Of a stretch of 64,000 nt of DNA, positions 33,204 to 44,900 are shown piece by piece. Under the pieces are notes generated by a model. The model did no database searches, was not told the origin of the DNA, and was given only the letters and a program-made list of their open reading frames with translations. The stretch covers positions 1,860,001 to 1,924,000 of the forward strand of contig NW_023503493.1 in NCBI RefSeq assembly GCF_014529535.1, read 5' to 3'. The translations under genes and the position numbers were made by a program. Each line of letters opens with the position of its first letter. Within the stretch, counting starts at the first letter, position 1. The DNA comes from Bradysia coprophila. Its lineage: Eukaryota > Arthropoda > Insecta > Diptera > Sciaridae.

Positions 33204-33371
33204 CAATTCACGCCGTAAGTGCGGTCGAAATTCAAAATGGAAAGTGCGTAATACTTTCTAACGCAGCGTCATTTTCATACAAGAAAGCGTTGAAATTTAC
33301 TTTTCGGTTCACTTTTTCATCGAATCGTTCACTTGAAATTCAAATTTTAGGCACACTTACGGCGTGAATTA
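33204..33371. repeat. Inverted repeat with CACGCCGTAAGTG ends
   Basis: The sequence aattcacgccgtaagtg at 33205 is inverted as cacttacggcgtgaatt (ending 33370), giving a ~165-bp MITE-like unit. A neighbouring block (ggatgaatcagtggatgaac near 33408) recurs near 54510. Confidence 0.55.
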
Positions 33372-33593
33372 CTCACGTCGAAAATCTGCTTCAGAATTTA
33401 AATTTTGGATGAATCAGTGGATGAACAAATGTATATTGAAAAATAAATTTCAACGCACGCTGATATGAGAATGTCGCTACACCAAACGCAACATTGCATT
33501 TGGTTTGGTTGCTGTATACTTTTGATTTTGAATTTTCGGCAAACGTCCGGCGTCAATTGTAAGATAGATATTATATGAAGATTGTAAGAATGA

Positions 33594-34746
33594 TTAAGAG
33601 TGAATTCGCCAAAAATTCGAACAGTTGGAATTTAAGCCGACGGCGATCCGATCGAGGTATGGCTCAAATGAAACGTCGTTCAATTCTGAGAATATCGTGG
33701 AACAACTTTTTTCCCGAAAAAAGTCATGGCCCTTAGAAAATTTTTCTCCGAAGTGGTCGCGAAAATCGTTTTTTATCAATTACTCCGACATGCGAGATGT
33801 GAATAATGTCAAATTGTGCACGTTTATGAAGGTCAATGAGCCGAATATTATTGACCAAAAAATTGTTTTCCTGATTAGTTCCTGTTTCACCAACTCTCAT
33901 ATATGTAAAAAATTGCAGTTCTCAATATAAGTGGATATAGTGCCTGGATGCAATCTATCGAGAAATTCCAATTTCTACAATTCACGTATTTTGGTTAGAA
34001 AGAATTGATATAATAGGGAGATCCTTTATCGGGCAGATCAGGAAAACTATTTTGAGGTCGATTTACTATTTTCAAAAAATTGATGAGATTAAATTTTAGA
34101 ATTTTGGTTCGTTTCGTCAGTCTGTCCTCTACAAAAAAATTCTATGAGACATGTTCTGACTGTATGAAGCTAGTCTTACTAACTTTTATCTCGTAAACCT
34201 ATAAATAATAAAAGTCGCTCGAAAAAACGATATTTGGGGAACTTTAAAATTCGATGATTTTCCAAAAATTGATGGGTTGAGATACATTGTCAAAAATCAA
34301 CTCCATTCCTATCTTGGACGGTGGGTATGGTCGAGTGGGGTGTCAATGGATAGAGCTTGAAGTAAGCTACAAAACTCCGGGTTAGAGCTTCCTGATTTCA
34401 GTTTTTTCGAGGTTTTTCACTTGTTGTGGCGGCTGGGTGGGTCGAACTACGGCGTTTGTGGGTCAATAATATTCAGCTCATCGACCTTCATAAACGTACA
34501 CAATTTGACATTATTCACATCTCGCATTATGGAGTAATTGATAAAAAACGTTTTTCGCGACCACTTCGGAGAAAAATTTTCTAAGGGCCATGACAGCCCA
34601 ACAAAAAATTTTCGGGAAAAAAGTTGTTCCACGAGATTCTCAGAATTGAACGACGATTCATTTGAGCCATACCTCGATCGGATCGCCGTCGGCTTGAATC
34701 CCGATTCGATATAAGCTGTTTGAAGTTTTGGCGAATTGACTCTTAA
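33594..34746. mobile_element. Foldback element flanked by TTAA (1153 bp)
   Basis: Left arm about 33594-33855 and right arm about 34455-34746 are inverted copies; ends read TTAAGAGTGAATTCGCC and, inverted, TTAAGAGTCAATTCGCC. They resemble the ends of the element at 12918-14527 (shared TTAAGAGT and CGCCAAAA). The ~600-bp middle is not related in sequence that I can see, and no transposase is encoded. Confidence 0.7.
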
Positions 34747-37180
34747 TTATAACCATTGTCAAATACTACATTTATTATCAGTGAAGTTTCTTTGATCTTA
34801 TTATTAATGATGGTTTTGGTTATAAATGTATTTCAGATAATTACAGAACCTGACAATAAGTCACTTCTCATATTTATAAAGTTAAAGTGATTTAATTAAA
34901 GGAATAAAATAAAAAGAAATGTTTTGACTGAAAAAATCAACGCACTTCAAGCAAAGGTGATTATAGTCGACAGCTGCCAAATTTTATATGAAATATTTTT
35001 CCAATTTTTTTTATATGTGCCAAAATTTATGTGATACACTTTCCAGTTTCAGTTTTCTTTAAGTTTGTTCCAAGGCCAAATAGATTGTCAAATTTCATCC
35101 ATAAAGTCATTACCTCATCAACATTTGTATGCAATATCGTGTAGGTCATTATTCTATGTATGCAAGTCATCGTCATTCGTGTTTACAGTTATTTGGTACA
35201 AACCTATTAAGAGTACATACCACTCATGCTTGAAGGGCGTTGGAAAATATACAAAGGGCGGCTTGGAGCCGTATAGTCATCTAATCGGAATGAAAATATG
35301 GTGTATTCTAGAAGCAGTTTTGGATATACTCAAACTGCCTTGTATCACGTAAGTATACCGGTCGAATGGTAAGGTGTGATAGGTATATGAGATGCAAAAA
35401 GCCGAAAATGATCCTAATCCGAGATCCTAATCCGAGGATCCGAGGTAGTCTTGTACCGTCGTCATTATCAAAATATTTTCTATTCACTCAAAATATTCAA
35501 GGAAAATTTTTGAGGGTTTCGAAAGCGTCATTCTCCTCTTTTCTTCTTTCTTTCATTTTCGTACCTGTAAATGCCTAGCAAAATGGAACTAAAATCATCT
35601 CACAGAGTGATCACACAACAAACAGAGTTAAGACTCTTCCCTTCCCAAAAACTTTTACACGTTAAGTGAATGAAGATAGCTTGACTATCAAACAGAGAAC
35701 TGTTTCGACCTCAGAACTCGGTGTCGGCCCTAGGACAATATAGGATTGTCCATCATCAGTTGTTACACCGGTAAAATCCAATCACTCACTCATTCATTCA
35801 TCCATCGTTGGCCATCCGATCTCCTCCGACACACAAACATTTGAAGCACAACAAACTTTCTAAGTAAAACTTCCACAATCACAACACAGCCCAAAACATT
35901 CAACGATTAATTGATCGCCATGGCTCCTTCGTAAAAAATTGACTCGTTTGAAATTCGTTAAGAATTGATTCATTTGAAATCCGTTTAAAATCACTCGGCA
36001 CTTTTGAAATCCTTGAACTCTCTGACAGGCTTGACAAACTGAAAAATTCCGAAAACGAAGAAAAACCGCAGACTGATCCCACTGAAAAAATGGAAAATCC
36101 TTAAAACGCAAAAGGTCAGTAAACCTGAAAACGTTAAAATAACGCGGTAAAACTCTCACTAACATAACAAAAACAATAAAACACTAAACGCTCATACTTT
36201 CTGAAGGATCGTACGAGGGCGTTTGGTTCCCATCCATCAATGCGGTCCTAAGCGATTTTCCAACGTTGCGCTCTTAGCCAGAGCTTTTGGAATTCCGTTC
36301 TACACTACAATGCATATCATACACACACATCCACATACACAAACGCGCACACACACACACACTTGAAAACACTACAATTACACTATCAGCTTCCTATTCT
36401 GTATACCCCAGGTATACATCCATTAATGTGGTCCTAAGAGTTTGAATTCCATCTGAGTTTGAACTTCCTCTTCCTCCGGCAGAACTGTTTCTAGGTGAAA
36501 ACAGAAACATTGAAAACAAGAAAAATTCTGATAATCCGAAAAACGAACGAATGACCCGTGGAAACAATTTTCTTGACTATCTGCTTCATTTAACTCTGAA
36601 ATCTTTTGAAATTCATTGTTGTTTTCGTTCCGTGTCCTTCTGGTCTCTGCTCTTGCCAATATTAACCTTAATCTCACTCACTCACACATTCACTTCTCTT
36701 ATTCTTCATCCAGACTTACTTACACACTCACTTCCTTCACTGATTCACTTCATACACAATCACCAGCAGCCTTCACGTATCCTTGTAAGAACCAAAATCT
36801 CCGTCATTGTCCATCCATTACCAGAAACCTTCACGTATCATTGTAGGAACCAAAACCTCCGTTATTGTCCATCCATTTCCAGTGCCTTTAATGTGAAACT
36901 CTTCAGTTCTCTTACTTCATTTTCTTCTCTGCTGAAAAACTATTCGCGCTTTAAAATCACTTACATTATCCACTCTTTGCCTTGTTATCATATACAACTA
37001 AATTGCCGGAGGCAATATAGACAGCCCCGTACGAAGACAAATTTCATAAATTCCTATTTAAACAGCTATATACAGCTATATTTAACTATAAATAAACATT
37101 TCACAGAGGAATATTTATTTATTTATTTATTTGTTGGTTTTGAGACCGTTCTAACAGCCTTTTACAGCCAATTACAAGTT
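34747..37180. other. Gene-poor stretch with small repeats
   Basis: No gene is supported. About 34950-35230 resembles 26988-27140 (gtcgacagctgccaaat, ccagtttcagt, then ttgaagggcgttggaa), so it is an old dispersed repeat. About 35695-35770 matches 7755-7845. A ~58-bp unit (ccttcacgtatc, ccgt, attgtccatccatt) is tandemly duplicated at about 36770-36885. A CA-rich run lies at 36340-36362. Confidence 0.45.
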
Positions 37181-37530
37181 CAGTCTGGACCACCGGCTTT
37201 ACGTGACTTCCGAACCACGCCTCGAAGTATGTAATTACTCTCTGAGGAAAGTTAGGTGCGAAATTGATATCTCGCCTTAATGTAGGCTAGACATATGTAC
37301 ACAAAATCATCGTATTTGGGTTACGTCATACGATTCATTCAGTGCGTACATCGTTGCAGCCACCAAACACACCGCAACTACCCAAATTATGAAGCTTGAG
37401 TGAACTTAGGACGTTACCAATGCGATATAATCGCTAGAAAAATTCCATGCGGAAATTGTCTGTCACGGGAATCGAACCCGGATCATTTTGGTGGAAGGCT
37501 AGTACGTAACCACTGAGCCATCCCATTCCC
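37181..37530 (-). mobile_element. tRNA-derived SINE, copy 1
   Basis: On the minus strand the 5' end reads GGATGGCTCAGTGGTTACG (box A-like, near 37510-37530), followed about 35 nt on by GGGTTCGATTCCCGTGAC (perfect box B core, near 37465-37480). The roughly 280-bp body has cgaggcgtggttcgga near its 3' end. The copy ends near cagtctggaccaccgg. It is matched by 51230-51535. It is not a functional tRNA gene because the acceptor-stem pairing is poor. Confidence 0.75.
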
Positions 37531-37559
37531 TATGCTATTATATAGTAGGGTGTAGCGTT

Positions 37560-37864
37560 TTGACGAAAGTATTTTGTTTTTTAAGGCCTGTGGGTAGGTT
37601 CGATGCAGAATGGTCCACTGAACACGAAAATACAAAAAAAAAAAAATTGAAGTTCGAAGCTCCCATGCGCACTTCTGAAAACCTACTTTTTTGGTCTCAG
37701 AGCCATAGTGGGATTAGTTCTGCCGGCTGTGTGGAAAAATATATATCTTAAGTGTATATGATAATTAGTCGTAGAGACCTTGGCTTCAATTTGGCATACT
37801 TTAATAGTTATTTATCTACCAAGGTAGGTATGAAGGTATTTTTTCGCACTAGATGTCGATTGTC
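37560..37864. other. Short spacer, no feature recognised
   Basis: AT-rich DNA between the SINE and the next repeat. A short ORF here has no recognisable protein. Confidence 0.4.
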
Positions 37865-38640
37865 GACCCGAGGCGAAGCCGCCATTTTATTAGGAGACCG
37901 GAAGTAGTACTGACGCTTTACATTCGTTAAAACCTTCCAAACAAAAAAAATTCATGAAATTCGGTCAAAATTTACTCGGGATATTGACAAAATACTCCAC
38001 GTTCACTGTACGGCCGAGTAGCCAGATAAGAGCTCACTCCAAGAGACCAAGCTCACGCTCCGGAGAACATAATTTCAAAAAAAAAAAATTTTCCTGATTG
38101 GTACGGTCAATACCTATCTAATAAAGCTAAAACAGACGAAATATGTTCAAATGTGTCCGACCAACAAGCAAAAACTGCTTGCCGCCCTGTGCCTGTTACA
38201 TACTAAGGGGTCTAACTCACGAGTCGGTCATCCGATTTCCATAAACTTTTTTTTTGTCGATCTGTATTGTAAGTACCTTTGACGTATCACTGAGAAGTGT
38301 AGTGCTTAAATGTCTGGAGATATCGTCGAAAAACACTTCGGCACTTATTGGGCCCCAGCACCGGAGAGGTCGATCCGAAATCACCCATCTTTGAACTTAG
38401 CCTGTCTTTTGACATTACCAAACGAGGAAAAAAAGAATTTTTAAAATCACATGCGTTTTACTCAAGTCAGAGAACCCACAGGCGGACAGACAGACAGACG
38501 GCCATTTTTTCGCGGATTTGGCATCTCTAGACAACCACAATAGGTTTCCCCTTACTCAGGGAGTCCAATTCGACGTGTTACAAACGTATGCGTAAACCTA
38601 TAAGACCCCAGTACTTCGTACGGGTCTAAAAATATTTATT
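37865..38640 (+). repeat. Dispersed repeat family, long copy
   Basis: Runs in the same order as 21990-22580: the gccattttattaggagacc block, ccacgttcactgtacgg, tcctgattggtacggtcaat, actcacgagtcggtcatcc, catctttgaacttagcc, a gacagacagacgg run and finally ccagtacttcgtacggg. No gene. Confidence 0.7.
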
Positions 38641-39048
38641 TTTTTAAAGAGAAATTATTGAAAAATATTGTTGCCATCCCGATGCCATCCCACTCCGGAT
38701 ATTTTTGTTCGATTGCCAATTTCAACAGAATTCGGATCAGTCATCCGTAAAAGTAAAAGGCGACTCTGCTCTCAACACGCACACCGAACCAGTAATCTCG
38801 CAATTGGATCGCTAAGTCATGGCTATAATTGGTGATAATTGGTGCACTTCAATTGTACCTTTATTCATCCCAATAGCAAAGTGCGAAGCAAAACGACTGA
38901 AAAAAAAAAACAAATTTTATTATCAACAGATAAGATACAGAATGCTTCAGCACTATTACTGACAACACGACTCGCACCAATAATTCACTGTGTTATCAGC
39001 TAGCGAACAGGCAACAAGTAGAGAAACATCAAACACACGACCAAGAGA

Positions 39049-42000
39049 ATGACTGAAAAATCGAAATTGAATCAAGATTTGCAAGATGAACGCCAGAGAA
39101 TCCCGTTTAATGTGGAAGCGTTCACCAATTGGTACTACGGCGGTGAAGCGAATGTCAAGGACAAAAGATATCTGGGTGAGTGTTACGCAAAAGACTGAAA
39201 ATTGAAAGTAGGTACCACCACTGATGGTAACGCAAATCCGCTAGAAAACACGGAACACCAAGTTTCGGGTGAGTTCGAGTGCAGCGCAAGTTAATTTCAC
39301 TTTGTAGCACTTAGGATTTCAACAGAATTTTTCGTACTGCGTTCAAAAACACTGGTCCAACGTCGACGCTATCATTATTCGACCACATTCCACGGAAATC
39401 GTTAGCGCTACACCGAATAAAATATGGCGCTACACTCAAATTCACCTGAAACTTGGGGTCCGTGTTTTTTTGTGATCCACTAAACATTTGCGTTAACCTT
39501 TAGTGTTCATACACTATACGGTGATACGTGAGAATGATCTTCGTCGAATGATAACAGTTCGATTCTGACGATGTAGAAAAACTGATCATCAACGATCCGG
39601 AACTGAAATTGGACATTGACATGAGCTACATGAGTCACAAGGAAAAATATGAGGAGGCAGTTCGACGGGCGACGATTGCATTGAAGCTGTTCAAGAAGTT
39701 GCAACAGGACGGTTTCGGTGGTGCAGATTTTGTCGGGTACTATACGCGCACTATACCGTACACGCAGAAAGTCGTCGAACATGTGAACAGTAGAGTCGCA
39801 AACAATAGAAGCTCTTCCATTGTTCACATGTTCGACGACTTTCTGCGTGCACTGTAGATTGATAACTACAAAATTTCCGACTTTAAAACAACCCTTCCTC
39901 CGTTACAGGAAAATCCTGTTACCCTTTTCCAGTATACTCAAGCAAGGCAGTCCGATAAGTATATTTCCATCTCAAAAATCCGTTTTCGATTCGCTTAATG
40001 GTCGGATCATTTTTTCACGTCAGGTTTGCAGTTCAGCATGTTTTTGCCGGCGCTGATAAAACTCGGTACTCCCGAACAGCAAGCGAAATGGGTGCCGAAG
40101 GCAATGAATCTGAGCATCATTGGTACTTATGCGCAGACAGGTACACGAACTGCTTTTCCTTCGTTAAGTTTAATGAAATTCATGGAAACGAATTGATCGT
40201 AGAGATGGGACATGGCACGTTTATTAGAGGTTTGGAAACGATTTCAACCTACGATCCGCAAACGAAAGAATTTGTCATTCATTCACCGACGATCACAGCG
40301 TATAAGGTAGGGAAAATGAACTCGTTTGAAAACGTTACCTGAGTCGGGTACATCAGGTCTCAGTAATTTGTTTGGCTAGTCTGGGCTGCTGTGTCGGAAA
40401 AAGTCGCCTCTATCGCTGGCGAGTTTTAAAGTGTTTTGAATGACGTATATGATTGAGGGGTCAAAGTTTCTGAATTAAATTTTTTTCTTTGGCCTCACGA
40501 ACCGATTGAAACCGGTTGTACTGTAGAACTTAAAACTCGGATATATCCGTCAAATCGAAATCCTTTTTTGTGGTCTCAACGGTTTAGGAAAGTTTTATCC
40601 AATCCTAAATTTTTCAAAACAACTGTTTTGTCAAAGGACCAGAACTGCCCGGTCTATGAAAGATTTCCGGAAAGGTGGCCCAAAAAACCGCTAACTTTGA
40701 GACTCTTTTCTTATTCAATTTTGACGTGTGGGGGCTTTTTTGGAAAGGTAATTTCAGACCCTACCAACGATAGCTGGCCGAGCTCTGACATATCAAAGAA
40801 TCGGACGCTACAGCTCTAGGAAGCACCAGTACTGTTCTCACAGAAAATTGTAGGGAGTAATAAGCGTTTCGAACGATTTGAACGATTTTCACTCAAGGAA
40901 CTACAAGACTATGAAACCTTTGAATGATATGCAACTATGTGACTGGGTCTGTGTCTTTCCAAATGCCTACCAAAGCTAAAACTCAGAGAAAACTAACATT
41001 TCTAGCAGTTTTTTCGTTGTATACTCTGGATTTGACGAAAGATTGATGTGTTTGGATGTCAGTTCCTAGAATTCTGTCACTCCGAAGGGTCACCCTTCTT
41101 CACAGTGCTAGAACTCTAGGATGGTGAGTACTTCCATCGGCTCTTTCCAACTTTCTTCTGGACTTGAGGGAAGTCTGAGATGTCTGGAAGTCAATTCCGA
41201 GAATTCCATCACTCCGAAAGGTTCATCTACTTCCCAATGCTGAAACTCTATATTGACCAGTCCTTCCACCAGTTAAAAAAAACTTATGTAAGTATTGGTC
41301 ATTCTAGAGTCCATTGTGAATAGATGAACCCTTCGGATCGGAGTAACGGAATTCGAGGAACTGACTTCTAGTCATCTCAGGCTTCCCTCAAGACCAGAAG
41401 AAAGTTGACCCTTCGGAGAGACCGAATTCTAGGAACTGACATCCAAACACATCAATCTTTCGTCAAATCCAGAGTAGACAACGAAAAAACTGCTGGAAAT
41501 GCTAGTTTTCCCTGAGTTCTAGCTTTGATATGCATTTGTGTAGATTCAGACCTAGTCACATAGTTGCATAGCATTCAAAGGTTTCAGAGTCTTGTAGTTC
41601 CTTGAGTGAAAATCGTTCAAATCGTTCGAAACGTTTATAAATTCCCACAATTTTCTGAAAGAAAATTTTTTGTGCGAACAGTACTGGTGCTTCCTAGAGC
41701 TGTGACGTCCGATTCTTTGATATATCAGAGCTCGGCTAGCTATCATTGGTAGCTTTTGCAATGACCTTTCCGGAAAGCCCTCACATATCAAATTTGAATA
41801 AGAAATGGAAAGGGAAATGAGAGTCAAAGTTAGCGATTTTATGGCCACTTTTCCGGGAGTCCTCCATAGACCGGGCAGTTCTGGTTCCTTGACGAAAACG
41901 TTGCTTTGAGAGTTTTAGGTATTGGATCAAAGTTCGCCAGTGAGTGAGATGACATAGCAGCCCCGACTGTAACTTCATGCTCCGTTCAAAGAAAAGATTT

Positions 42001-43539
42001 ATCTGAAATTGAAAAGGAAATTTCCTATTTCTAACAGTGGTGGCCCGGCGGTCTTGGACACACCGTAAACTATGCGATTGTATTCGCTCAGCTCTATTCG
42101 CTGGGCAAACATCACGGATTGCATCCGTTTATCGTGCAACTAAGGGAAGATGAAACGCATAAGCCCAAGAGAGGCATCACCATCGGTGAAATTGGAAATA
42201 AGGTCGGCTTCAACACCGTCAACAACGGATTCCTCGGATTCGATAATGTCAGAATACCGCTCGATCAAATGCTCATGAAAAATGCGAAAATCTTGGAAAA
42301 CGGTGAGTTCGTGAAGAATCAGAGCTCCGTGTTGAACTACGGAACGATGACTCATGTACGCGTTGGAATTGTAAGGGACATGGGGACGCTTCTGTCCAAA
42401 GCCGTCACCATTGCTATGCGATACTCAATCGTTCGCCGGCAAAGTCCGATCGATCCAAAACTACCCGAACCGAAAATCATCGATCACGTCACCCAGCAGA
42501 TGAAAATACTGCCGGCGATTGCAAAGGTATTTGCCATAAAATTTGCTGCCGAAAATTTGATGCGAATGTACCTGACCGTTACGTCGGACATCGAACGCGG
42601 CGATTTGGAACGATTGCCCGAATTGCATGCGTTGTCGTGTTGCTTGAAGGCCGTATCTTCGACCGAAGCTGTTCACGCTGTGGAAGTATGTCGTCTGGCT
42701 TGCGGTGGTCATGGTTTCCTTACATCGGCCGGATTCCATGATATCTACACAAATTGTACGGCTGCTCAAACGTATGAGGGGGAGAATACCGTCATGCTGT
42801 TGCAGACGGCTCGCTATTTGATTAAGGCGTGGAGTCAAGCTTTGAGTGGAAAAACTTTGCCACCGACGGTTAAGTATCTGCAGAATTACAAGCCGAGTAG
42901 TGGACGAAGCGCATGGGACTCGTCTGTCAGAGGTATTTTGATAGCATTACAGTCAACAACAGCCGGCAAAATCGCCTTGGCGCATAAACATATTGAGGCG
43001 AGGAAGAAGACTTACTCGCCGGAAGAGGCAGCTAATCAGACGGGTGTTGAATTACTAAGAGTCGCTGAGCTGCATTGCCAGTCGTTCTTGCTTCAATCGA
43101 CTATCGAAATGGTGGAAAAGTCGAACGTCCCTCCACAAATAGCAGAAGTATTGCGGGACATCTTGGAACTGTATGCTGTGGACTTGGCTATTCGATTCCT
43201 AGGAGATTTGTTACAGGTAAAACAAACGCATGCATGGTGTTCGACGCGACATTGCAAATTTTGTTCTTTTCCCTTCAGTTTGTCAACATAACCAGCACCG
43301 ATGTGGAACAGCTTCAACAGCGTATGGAGACCGCCCTGAAGACGGTGAGGAAAAGTGCACTGGGCATTGTTGATGGATTCGACATTCCTGACTTTGTTCT
43401 ATCGTCAACACTTGGCGCGTACGACGGAAATGTCTATGAAGGGTTATTGGAAGCTGCTAAGAAATCGCCACTGAATCAGGAAGATGTCAACCAGTCGTTC
43501 GACTTGTACCTGAAGCCTTTCATCAAATCCAATTTGTAA
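39049..43539 (+). CDS. ACOX1: Peroxisomal acyl-CoA oxidase
   Basis: Seven exons with consistent phase: 39049-39175, 39577-39736, 39909-39958, 40024-40140, 40203-40306, 42038-43216, 43279-43539. They total 1998 nt, a 665-residue protein, the usual ACOX length. The enzyme oxidises fatty acyl-CoA to trans-2-enoyl-CoA with FAD, passing electrons to O2 to give H2O2, the first step of peroxisomal beta-oxidation. Landmarks are FLPALIKLGTPEQQAKW, the FAD-contact segment GTYAQTEMGHGTFIRG spanning the exon 4/5 junction, WWPGGLG at the start of exon 6, CRLACGGHGF, and TYEGENTVMLLQTARYL with the likely catalytic Glu near residue 433. The C terminus is SNL, a variant of the peroxisomal PTS1 signal SKL. 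Exon 3 is only 50 nt but supplies ILLPFSSILKQGSPIS, which fits the family. Intron 5 (1.73 kb) is largely a foldback element. The gene looks intact. Confidence 0.92.
39759..39853. repeat. Strong hairpin in ACOX intron 2
   Basis: The arm at 39761-39789 (cgcagaaagtcgtcgaacat, gtgaaca) is inverted at 39820-39848 (tgttcacatgttcgacgact, ttctgcg) around a loop of about 30 nt. It fills the middle of the 172-nt intron 2. Confidence 0.75.
40383..41966. mobile_element. Foldback element in ACOX intron 5
   Basis: Left arm from gggctgctgtgtcgg (40383) to about 40960 and right arm from about 41520 to gacatagcagccc (ending about 41962) are inverse copies; both contain cagaactgcccggtctatg or its complement. 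The inner half (41040-41480) is also partly palindromic (ttctaggaactgacatcc and its complement). No gene inside. Confidence 0.7.
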
Positions 43540-43576
43540 AGAAGACGTTCGAGTTTGCTAGAACGAAACTAAGTCA

Positions 43577-43582
43577 AATAAA
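43577..43582 (+). terminator. Poly(A) signal AATAAA of the ACOX gene
   Basis: Canonical AATAAA 38 nt downstream of the TAA stop. Confidence 0.65.
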
Positions 43583-43799
43583 GGAATGGGAAATTGGTCA
43601 AGGCATTCGCATCGCCTTTTTAGTATTCGTATGGCAGCGTGGGTATGGTGGACGTGTTCAACCGATTTTGGGAACGATCCTTTTCGCTTACAAATAGCAA
43701 TGTCTGTCTCTCCCATCGAATCTTCCATCTCTCATGGCTTAGATCAGATTCTTTGTGACACAATTTTTTTGGTAAAATTTTCTTTCTGAAACTTTTTGG

Positions 43800-44900
43800 G
43801 TCACGTTTCTGTTAATAAAAGTTTTGCGTACAGGTGCAGAATGCGTCACCCTCAGCGATATCAGTTATTTTGTAAGTAAAGGACTTGCGTCACGTTTACC
43901 CTTTAAGGATTTTTTGACTCATTGAGCTACACATATTTAGGTCTATGGGCTACCATCCCTACTTAGTTAGTTACTATGGAAAAGTAGATCCAGCAACTCC
44001 TAAACGTTTCTATAGATTTTCCTGAAATTTTGGTTATTGGCTAATAATGACCCAAAAATAAGAAAGAAATTGGAAAAAATCCATATCTTAAGAGCTAGAG
44101 CTCTTCAAAGTGTCCATACAAATGCCATATAAACGCCAATTTGTATGTGTGTGTGTGTGTGAGTTGTATATTTTGGTGGTATGGTCAAGCGGTGAAGGTG
44201 TGTGTTCTTTGGGGATGTGTTTCTTGTAGGAAATTGTGTGGATCAATAAGTATAAACTTCCACTAGGTTGGTTCCTAAAGTTTGGGATGACAGATGATTC
44301 CTCTGGCACTTCCTAACTGCCATCGGATTTTTCGATGGATTTTGGATATTTTCGACATGAGTGCGATGTTCAAGGGTTGGCTCCTAAATTTTGGGATGAT
44401 TCCTCTGGCACTACCTAACTTCCATCGGTTTTTTTTTGTGAATTTGGGTTATTTTAGACATGAGTGAGGTGTTCCAAGGCTGGTTCCTATTCCTAAATTT
44501 TTGGATGACAGATGATTCCTCTGTCACTTTGTAACTTCCATCGGATTTTTTGATGGATCTGGGTAATTTTCGACATGAGCGAGGTGTTCCAAGGTTGGTT
44601 CCAAAATTTTGGGATGACAACTGATTTCTTTGGCACTACCTACCTTCCATCGGATTTTTTGATGGATTTGGGTTATTTTCGATATAAGTGAGGCGTTCCA
44701 AGATTGGTCTCTAGATTTTTGGATTCAGACTGATTTCTCTAGAATTTTTAATTTCCATAAGGTTTTTTGATGTTATCGACATGATATACTCACAAAAGTG
44801 CTGATATCAGTCAAAATACCCTTATAGGTTCAATGTAACGCAAGTCCTTTAACTTACTTACAAAATAACTGATATCGCTGATGGTGGCGCATTCTGCGCC
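43800..44900. repeat. Inverted-end repeat with an internal ~109-bp tandem array
   Basis: The ends carry inverted copies of a motif (gcgtcaccctcagcgatatc near 43851; gatatcgctgatggtggcgc near 44873), each next to ggacttgcgtcac-type sequence. Between them, five units of about 103-115 bp start at ggttggttcct-type sequence at 44266, 44375, 44478, 44593 and 44701. Related inverted units lie at 48540-48745. Confidence 0.65.

Noticed and set aside
36551..37234. 227-residue open frame rich in Ser, His, Leu
   Set aside because: It does not begin at a supported start, overlaps a tandem duplication and the SINE edge, and matches no family; probably chance.
37440..37530. tRNA gene on the minus strand
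   Set aside because: Box A and box B are present but no acceptor-stem pairing is found and a ~280-bp body follows that recurs at 51.2 kb; it is a SINE.
39597..39857. ACOX exon 2 extended to 39857
   Set aside because: The extension runs into the intron 2 hairpin and ends at a stop; ending at 39736 gives the right phase for exon 3 and restores the family sequence.
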